A stretch of DNA of 6,259 nucleotides from contig JAPUIR010000259.1 in NCBI GenBank assembly GCA_027296805.1, positions 1-6,259 of the forward strand, read 5' to 3'. The stretch is from Chloroflexota bacterium. GTDB taxonomy: Bacteria; Chloroflexota; Dehalococcoidia; Bin125. Shown here piece after piece: positions 1 through 3,776 of this stretch (the first letter of the stretch is position 1; every line of letters starts with the position of its first letter). Below the pieces are notes generated by a model. It was given only the letters and a program-made list of their open reading frames with translations. It ran no database searches and was not told where the DNA came from. Both the position numbers and the translations under genes were made by a program.

Positions 1-630
1 CGACTTGGCGACACGGTCCCCGATTTCCAGGCGGAGACCAGCGAAGGAAACATCAGCTTCCACGAATTTCTGGGCGATAGTTGGGGCGTGCTCTTCTCGC
101 ACCCGGCCGACTTCACACCTGTTTGCACGACGGAGTTGGGCACGGTGGCGAAGCTGAAGCCCGAGTTCGAGAAGCGCAACGTGAAGGTGGTTGGGTTGAG
201 TGTGGACCCCCTGGAGAGCCACAGGGAGTGGATCAAGGACATCAACGAGACACAGAACACCACGGTCAACTTCCCCATCATCGCGGACGGCGATCGCACG
301 GTGGCCGAGCTGTACGACATGATCCACCCCAACTCGGACGACAAGGCGCCGGTGCGCTCGGTGTTCGTCATCGACCCCAACAAGAAGCTGCGGCTGACGC
401 TCACCTACCCGCCTTCCGCGGGGCGTAACTTCGACGAGATCTTGCGTGTGATCGATTCACTCCAGCTCACCACCTACCAGAAGGTGGCGACGCCGGCGGA
501 CTGGAAGCAAGGAGACGACGTCGTCATCCTGCCCACCGTCTCCGACGAGGACGCGAAGGAGCTTTTCCCGGCCGGCTTCACGACGCACCGGCCCTACCTC
601 CGCACCACTCCACAACCGAAGACCGACTGA
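1..630 (+). CDS. 1-Cys peroxiredoxin (Prx6 type), 5'-truncated
   Basis: A cytosolic thiol peroxidase that reduces H2O2, alkyl hydroperoxides and possibly peroxynitrite. The frame is open from base 1 and begins RLGDTVPDF, the usual Prx6 opening, so only about three residues are missing; 209 residues are visible against a family length of about 210-220. The active-site motif PVCTTE places the peroxidatic cysteine at visible residue 42, with the active-site Arg at 119 (PVRSVF). It is the only cysteine in the visible protein, so this is a 1-Cys enzyme needing an outside thiol reductant. The C-terminal part carries GRNFDEILRV, ATPADWK and the family-typical ending YLRTTPQP. The GTG at 88 is an internal Val, not a start. 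His21 and Ser27 (GDSWG) match positions of the phospholipase triad of human PRDX6. A hairpin at 659-681 probably separates it from the next operon. Confidence 0.95.
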   Translation, partial: RLGDTVPDFQAETSEGNISFHEFLGDSWGVLFSHPADFTPVCTTELGTVAKLKPEFEKRNVKVVGLSVDPLESHREWIKDINETQNTTVNFPIIADGDRTVAELYDMIHPNSDDKAPVRSVFVIDPNKKLRLTLTYPPSAGRNFDEILRVIDSLQLTTYQKVATPADWKQGDDVVILPTVSDEDAKELFPAGFTTHRPYLRTTPQPKTD

Positions 631-658
631 CGGCGCTCCGAACGGGCCCCGCGAAACG

Positions 659-681
659 ACCGGCGGCGCCAAGCCGCCGGT
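659..681 (+). terminator. GC-rich hairpin, possible terminator after the peroxiredoxin
   Basis: ACCGGCGGC (659-667) pairs perfectly with GCCGCCGGT (673-681) around the five-base loop GCCAA, giving a nine-pair, mostly GC stem that begins 28 bases after the stop codon. The downstream run (ACGTTCTTA) is only moderately T-rich, so termination may be inefficient, or the structure may instead stabilise the 3' end. Its place between a stop codon and the next operon supports the terminator reading. Confidence 0.5.
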
Positions 682-702
682 ACGTTCTTAACGAGACGCC
701 TC

Positions 703-708
703 TATACG
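703..708 (+). promoter_or_regulatory. candidate -10 box for the mec-folP-folK operon
   Basis: TATACG matches four of six bases of the sigma-70 -10 consensus and sits in a locally AT-rich patch just past the hairpin. I see no convincing -35 at the right distance. A start point near 715 would overlap the ribosome binding site AAAGGA (712-717), so the promoter may in truth lie further upstream, or the genes may be read through from the peroxiredoxin. Confidence 0.25.
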
Positions 709-727
709 AATAAAGGACGAGCCGCGC

Positions 728-1231
728 ATGGGCGATCCGGTCACGCTGCCGCAAGAGTTCATCGATCAGATGGTGGCGCACGCGCGGGAGGACGAGCCCA
801 ACGAGTGCTGTGGCGTCGTGGTTCGCATGTCGAGCGGGGCTTTCAAGCTCTTCCGCGCCACCAACGCGGAGGCCAGTCCCTATCGCTTCTCGATCCCGCC
901 CGGCGAGCTGCATTACCTCTTCCGCCTGATGGAGAACGAGGAGGCCGACCTCTACGTCGTCTACCACTCTCACACCATGAGCGAGGCCCGCCCCTCCGCC
1001 ACCGACTCGAACTTCTCGCGGCTCTTGGAGGGCCCCGACGACTGGCCCTACTGGCTCCTGGTCTCGCTCGCGGAGGAACCGCCTCCCGTTCGCCTCTGGC
1101 GGATGGAGGACGGCGAGGCCAGCGAACTCACCCTCGCCGTGGACGCGCTGACCGCGGGCAGCTCCATGGTCAAACTGGAGACCAGCGGCGAGGAGCGACG
1201 CCCCATCGTGAGCGAGACACCGATCGACTAG
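728..1231 (+). CDS. JAMM/MPN+ metalloprotease, Mec-like (peptidase M67)
   Basis: A 167-residue soluble zinc metallopeptidase of the JAB1/MPN/Mov34 family. The complete JAMM signature is visible: catalytic Glu26 in NECCG, then H80-S-H82, seven residues, Ser90 and Asp93 (HxHx7SxxD), in which the two His and the Asp bind zinc. The closest characterised relatives are Mec enzymes, which in Mycobacterium tuberculosis release cysteine from the C-terminus of the ubiquitin-fold sulfur carrier CysO. The segment WLLVSLAEEPPPVRLWRM after the motif fits that branch. No MoaD/ThiS-like carrier or cysteine synthase gene lies in the window, so the substrate is unproven. The start is ATG 728, ten bases after AAAGGA (712-717). 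folP begins eight bases past the stop, which suggests cotranscription. The last 25 residues or so are polar and lack a diglycine end, so it is not a carrier fusion. Confidence 0.88.
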   Translation: MGDPVTLPQEFIDQMVAHAREDEPNECCGVVVRMSSGAFKLFRATNAEASPYRFSIPPGELHYLFRLMENEEADLYVVYHSHTMSEARPSATDSNFSRLLEGPDDWPYWLLVSLAEEPPPVRLWRMEDGEASELTLAVDALTAGSSMVKLETSGEERRPIVSETPID

Positions 1232-1239
1232 GGAGCCCG

Positions 1240-2103
1240 ATGTCGTCTTCCCGCCTCCCACCTGTCACCGTCGGCGGCGCCCACTTCCGCTGGGGGGAGC
1301 GCACCTACGTGATGGGCGTGATCAACGTGACCAGTGACTCGTTCTCCGGCGACGGCCTGGTCCGTGTGGGGGAGACGCCTGCTCACCAAGGCCCCGCTCA
1401 TCAGGGACAGGCGGCGCGGCTCGCCGTGCAGATGGTTGAGGATGGCGCCGATCTGTTGGACGTTGGCGGAGAGTCGACCCGCCCCGGTTTTGAAGCGGTC
1501 GACCCCGAGGTGGAGTTGGCACGGGTGTTGCCCGTCGTCGAGCGGCTGCGCCGCGAGGTCGACGTCCCGCTCAGCATCGACACCGGCAAGACTGAGGTGG
1601 CCCGGGCGGCGCTCGCGGCCGGCGCCACCATCCTCAATGACATCGACGGGCTGCGGAACGATCCCGGCTTGGCCTCGGCGGCGGCCGCATCGGGCGCCAT
1701 CGTCATCGCGATGCACAATCAGCGCGGCCGTCCCCATGAGGATGTCATCGGCGACATCCGCCACGGCCTCGAAGCCTCGCTGCTCATCGCGGAGGACGCC
1801 GGCTTGCCCCGCGATCGCGTCTGGCTCGATCCGGGATTCGGTTTTGGCTGGAGCATGGAGCAGAACCTGGAGCTGCTGCGGCGCCTCGCAGAGCTGCGCG
1901 ACTTGGGGTGCACGGTCCTGATCGGCACTTCGCGCAAGAGCACGATCGGGCAGGTGCTCGATCTCCCCGTCGATCAGCGACTTGAAGGCACCGCCGCGAC
2001 GGTCGCGATCGCCATCGCCAACGGCGCGGACATCGTCCGCGTCCACGATGTTCGCGAAATGGCGCGCGTCGCTCGGATGACCGACGCCATCGTGCGCGGC
2101 TAG
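1240..2103 (+). CDS. folP: dihydropteroate synthase
   Basis: Joins 6-hydroxymethyl-7,8-dihydropterin diphosphate to p-aminobenzoate to form dihydropteroate, the sulfonamide-sensitive step of folate synthesis in the cytosol. The 287-residue TIM barrel shows every diagnostic block: MGVINVTSDSFSGDG (Asn29), DVGGESTRPG (74-83), SIDTGK (Asp114), NDIDG (Asn133), DPGFGFG (Asp197), GTSRKS (Lys233), EGTAAT and RVHDV (Arg267). These match the pterin-, phosphate- and metal-binding residues of the E. coli enzyme. ATG 1240 is chosen because GGGAG (1231-1235) lies four bases upstream and it gives a normal N-terminus; the frame stays open further upstream, but only as a shadow of the protease gene. Two oddities: an insertion of about 11 residues after SFSGDG containing PAHQGPAHQG, and Trp204 where DPGxGFGK usually has Lys. 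folK follows 13 bases after the stop. Confidence 0.96.
   Translation: MSSSRLPPVTVGGAHFRWGERTYVMGVINVTSDSFSGDGLVRVGETPAHQGPAHQGQAARLAVQMVEDGADLLDVGGESTRPGFEAVDPEVELARVLPVVERLRREVDVPLSIDTGKTEVARAALAAGATILNDIDGLRNDPGLASAAAASGAIVIAMHNQRGRPHEDVIGDIRHGLEASLLIAEDAGLPRDRVWLDPGFGFGWSMEQNLELLRRLAELRDLGCTVLIGTSRKSTIGQVLDLPVDQRLEGTAATVAIAIANGADIVRVHDVREMARVARMTDAIVRG
1378..1407 (+). repeat. two tandem 15-base repeats inside folP
   Basis: CCTGCTCACCAAGGC and CCCGCTCATCAGGGA abut in frame and both encode PAHQG (DHPS residues 47-51 and 52-56). The units differ at four bases, each a third codon position, so the amino acids are identical. The repeat accounts for most of the extra length between SFSGDG and GADLLDVGGE. 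Confidence 0.85.
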
Positions 2104-2116
2104 CGGGCGGATCACT

Positions 2117-2629
2117 GTGGCGCGCGTCTACCTGGGGCTGGGAGCAAACGTCGGCGACCGTCGCGCGAACCTGCGCGACGCTTTATCGCGCCTCGCTCCC
2201 GTCGTTCGCACCGAAAAGGTATCGTCGCTCTACGAAACGCCCGCGCTTTCGACCCCGGAGGTGGGCGACCAGCCCGACTTCCTCAACGCGGTGGTCCGCG
2301 CGGCCACCTCGCTCCGTCCCGATGCACTCCTGCGCCACGTGAAGACGGTCGAGCGCGATGCCGGCCGCCGTCCCGGTCTGCGCTGGGCCCCCCGCCCCTT
2401 GGACATCGACATCCTGCTTTACGACGACCAACAGCTCGAGAGCGACGAGCTCACGATCCCCCACGCGGGCCTGTTGGAGCGCATCTTCGTCCTTGCGCCC
2501 CTCTCCGAGCTCGCCCCTGAGCTGTCCCTGCCTGGTGGAACGGTCACCGTCGCCGAGGCGCTGGCGGCCTTGCCGGCCCAAGAGATCGCTCGTTTGGAAG
2601 GACCGCAGTGGGCAGCGTTGGAACCCTAG
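2117..2629 (+). CDS. folK: 6-hydroxymethyl-7,8-dihydropterin pyrophosphokinase (HPPK)
   Basis: Transfers pyrophosphate from ATP to 6-hydroxymethyl-7,8-dihydropterin, making the substrate for the folP product encoded just upstream. The 170-residue protein has the usual opening YLGLGANVGDR (5-15), the substrate-site block SSLYETPA, the DQPDFLNAVV stretch (51-60), and the HPPK signature RWAPRPLDIDILLY (89-102), with Asp96 and Asp98 matching the two Mg-binding aspartates of the E. coli enzyme. The closing IPHAGLLERIFVLAPLSEL is also typical. The start is GTG 2117, 13 bases after the folP stop; it gives the standard short N-terminus, and the ribosome site is weak (GCGGGCGG). There is no folB between folP and folK in the window, so dihydroneopterin aldolase must be encoded elsewhere. 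The stop lies inside CCTAGG and interlocks with the stop of the opposing membrane-protein gene. Confidence 0.95.
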   Translation: MARVYLGLGANVGDRRANLRDALSRLAPVVRTEKVSSLYETPALSTPEVGDQPDFLNAVVRAATSLRPDALLRHVKTVERDAGRRPGLRWAPRPLDIDILLYDDQQLESDELTIPHAGLLERIFVLAPLSELAPELSLPGGTVTVAEALAALPAQEIARLEGPQWAALEP

Positions 2630-2856
2630 GCCTCGTCGAGCGGCTCGGCCTCGAACTCAAGCCCCGCCAGGTCGTCCTCCATCGATGCCAGCGTCCACCC
2701 CACCCAGAAGGCCAAGACCGAGATCACTCCCACCAGCAGCGTCACTGGGATTGCCAGCGCGGCGTAGGAGCGGCGCAGCACTCCTAGCACGAACAGCACG
2801 ACCTGCAAGGCCGCGAGCGCCATCAAGATCGAGCCGGTCAGCCGCGTTCGGTCCAT
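2626..2856 (-). CDS. small two-helix membrane protein, function unknown
   Basis: Not recognised. The 76-residue product starts with a short basic head (MDRTRLTG), then a hydrophobic helix at about residues 9-27 (SILMALAALQVVLFVLGVL), a short basic loop with RRSYA, a second helix at about 31-56, and an acidic tail (MEDDLAGLEFEAEPLDEA). Basic residues in the loop suggest a loop-in topology with both ends outside, but the protein is too small to be sure. Codon third positions are strongly G/C on this strand, and the clean membrane pattern is not what a random shadow gives. ATG 2856 has no Shine-Dalgarno site, but a promoter-like TATGCTCGG ends three bases before it, which fits a leaderless mRNA. 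It runs toward folK, shares four bases with it, and diverges from the next membrane-protein gene. Confidence 0.68.
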   Translation of the reverse strand: MDRTRLTGSILMALAALQVVLFVLGVLRRSYAALAIPVTLLVGVISVLAFWVGWTLASMEDDLAGLEFEAEPLDEA

Positions 2857-2859
2857 GGG

Positions 2860-2892
2860 CCGAGCATATGAGCGGTGTGTTTCGAGCGTCTA
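2860..2892 (-). promoter_or_regulatory. candidate promoter of the small membrane-protein gene
   Basis: Reading the minus strand, TAGACG (2892-2887) matches four of six bases of the -35 consensus. After an 18-base spacer comes TATGCT (2868-2863), also four of six to the -10 consensus. Six bases later the ATG at 2856 falls where transcription should begin, predicting a leaderless mRNA. TATGCTCGG is one of three copies of a TAYRCTCGG element in the window. Confidence 0.42.
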
Positions 2893-2908
2893 CCCGACCG
2901 CGCGGTAA

Positions 2909-2919
2909 CGTGGTCCACG
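2909..2919. promoter_or_regulatory. eleven-base dyad in the divergent intergenic region
   Basis: CGTGG-T-CCACG is a perfect inverted repeat with a one-base centre, located between the two divergent membrane-protein genes and across the place where the -35 of the rightward gene should be. This is a plausible operator position, but a dyad this short can arise by chance. Confidence 0.25.
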
Positions 2920-2938
2920 CCTCCGCCATCGGTATACT
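2911..2938 (+). promoter_or_regulatory. candidate promoter of the membrane-protein gene at 2949
   Basis: TATACT (2933-2938) matches five of six bases of the -10 consensus. A weak -35 (TGGTCC, 2911-2916, three of six) lies 16 bases upstream. Transcription would begin near 2945, only about four bases before ATG 2949, so the mRNA should be leaderless or nearly so. This placement is the main reason for preferring ATG 2949 over in-frame starts further upstream. Confidence 0.5.
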
Positions 2939-2948
2939 CGGCAGCGAG

Positions 2949-3626
2949 ATGAGCACCTCCTCCCACAACGCGGCCACCGATTCGCCAGCCACTCCCACCC
3001 AGCCGGCTGCGCCTGACGCTCCCACCTCGCGCAGCGATCCGCTCGAGGCGCGGCAGGTGCTGCTTCACCGAGTCGTGGTCCGTATCGATCCTGGACGCAT
3101 TGTGATCGGTCCGCCGAAGTCCGCCGTGATCCTGCCCGCGATTGGCTTCGTCGTCACCGGCGCCTTGCTCGCCGCCCTCATCATCTGGATCGACGACCTA
3201 CCCTTCTTTCTGCTCCCGCTGATGCTGCTGGTCTCCGTCATCCTTCTTCCACTCTCGGGTCTCTCCTTCGTCTACGCGGTGCTCGGCGCCAACGTCGTGA
3301 TCGACAAGGCTGGCTCCAACGTGTCCTTTAAACAGCGTTTCCTGGGACTGGGCGTGGGCACTAACGATCTCGTCCCGTTCTGGAAGATCCGGGAATTGGT
3401 CGTGGAGGATGTCGCCCGGGCCCAGTTCCACGCCGCTGGCGACGAGCCTCCCCTGGAGATCGCGCAGTGGAAGCTGACCCTGGTCAAGAAGAGCGGTACG
3501 CGACTGGAGCTGGGCAGCTACAACGTGCCCCGGCATCGCGAGGAAGAGGGTCTGGACCTCGTCATGGACGTCGCCGAGGCTGTCGCGGCCATTAGCGACG
3601 CCCCCATTCGCGGGCCGATCTGGTAG
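2949..3626 (+). CDS. two-helix membrane protein with soluble C-terminal domain, function unknown
   Basis: Not assigned to a known gene. The 225-residue product has a low-complexity Ala/Pro/Thr/Ser head (1-31), a short beta-like segment (RVVVRIDPGRIVIGPP, 41-56), two closely spaced membrane helices (about 59-81 and 85-112) and a polar domain of about 110 residues ending GPIW. That domain alternates beta-like stretches (NVVIDKAGSNVSF; WKLTLVKKSGTRLELGSYN) with a closing helix, recalling bacterial PH-like membrane proteins, but I see no diagnostic motif. ATG 2949 is favoured because the TATACT box is just upstream. ATG 2868 is in frame and would add 27 residues, but it has no ribosome site and would leave TATACT inside the gene. 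The ribosome site for 2949 is also poor. The gene diverges from the small membrane gene and precedes purF by 150 bases. Confidence 0.75.
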   Translation: MSTSSHNAATDSPATPTQPAAPDAPTSRSDPLEARQVLLHRVVVRIDPGRIVIGPPKSAVILPAIGFVVTGALLAALIIWIDDLPFFLLPLMLLVSVILLPLSGLSFVYAVLGANVVIDKAGSNVSFKQRFLGLGVGTNDLVPFWKIRELVVEDVARAQFHAAGDEPPLEIAQWKLTLVKKSGTRLELGSYNVPRHREEEGLDLVMDVAEAVAAISDAPIRGPIW

Positions 3627-3647
3627 CGCATTCCAGCTCGATCACGG

Positions 3648-3666
3648 GCCCCGCGGTCGCCGGGGC
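3648..3666 (+). terminator. GC hairpin after the membrane-protein gene, weak terminator candidate
   Basis: GCCCCG (3648-3653) pairs with CGGGGC (3661-3666) across a seven-base loop, 22 bases past the stop codon. No T-run follows, so this is at best a weak or factor-dependent terminator. The right arm overlaps the next hairpin (3664-3680), so the two structures are mutually exclusive. Confidence 0.25.
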
Positions 3667-3680
3667 GGTAACGAACCGCC
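3664..3680 (+). promoter_or_regulatory. short hairpin upstream of the purF promoter
   Basis: GGCGGT (3664-3669) and ACCGCC (3675-3680) form a six-pair stem with the loop AACGA. The left arm and loop contain GCGGTAACG (3665-3673), which also occurs at 2902-2910 before the neighbouring membrane-protein gene. It lies just upstream of the probable -10 box, so it is more likely a DNA-level site than part of the purF transcript. Confidence 0.3.
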
Positions 3681-3681
3681 G

Positions 3682-3690
3682 TGTTACACT
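3682..3690 (+). promoter_or_regulatory. candidate extended -10 promoter of purF-purM
   Basis: TGTTACACT contains the TGn extension followed by TACACT, four of six bases of the -10 consensus. No good -35 is visible, which an extended -10 can tolerate. Transcription would begin near 3697 and leave a leader of about 80 bases before GTG 3777. The box sits inside a small dyad, GTGT-T-ACAC (3681-3689), and is followed by CGG as in the other two TAYRCTCGG copies. Confidence 0.38.
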
Positions 3691-3715
3691 CGGATGGATC
3701 CAGCAAGTCCGAGTG
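3687..3715 (+). repeat. inverted repeat at the purF transcription start region
   Basis: CACTCGGA (3687-3694) is perfectly repeated in inverse as TCCGAGTG (3708-3715). The 13-base spacer contains an eight-base palindrome, TGGATCCA (3695-3702). The left arm overlaps the probable -10 box and the spacer covers the likely start point, a classical place for a repressor operator. It does not match a purine riboswitch or a PurR box that I can recognise. Confidence 0.45.
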
Positions 3716-3776
3716 CCCAGCTCCCTATCCCTGGCGAGCATGAGCACTGGGGACATTCCCTTCGCTGGGGGGATGC

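Noticed and set aside
805..1239. Long 5' extension of the folP reading frame back to an ATG at 805
   Set aside because: It overlaps the JAMM protease in another frame, has an Arg/Gly/Pro-rich shadow composition, and the DHPS family N-terminus with a ribosome site fits ATG 1240.
578..1261. 227-codon open frame on the minus strand opposite the JAMM gene
   Set aside because: The plus strand carries an intact catalytic signature; the minus product has no family features.
1228..2115. 295-codon open frame on the minus strand opposite folP
   Set aside because: An antisense shadow of a strongly conserved gene in GC-rich DNA; the His/Asp/Gly/Arg-rich product shows no domain.
2358..2948. Upstream extension of the membrane-protein frame that starts at 2949
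   Set aside because: It runs through folK and antisense to the small membrane gene with Pro/Ser/Arg-rich shadow composition. Only the short option at ATG 2868 is at all credible, and the TATACT box argues against it.
3627..3776. Purine, PRPP or other known riboswitch in the purF leader
   Set aside because: The conserved core bases of purine riboswitches are not present, and the probable transcribed leader of about 80 bases holds only one simple inverted repeat.
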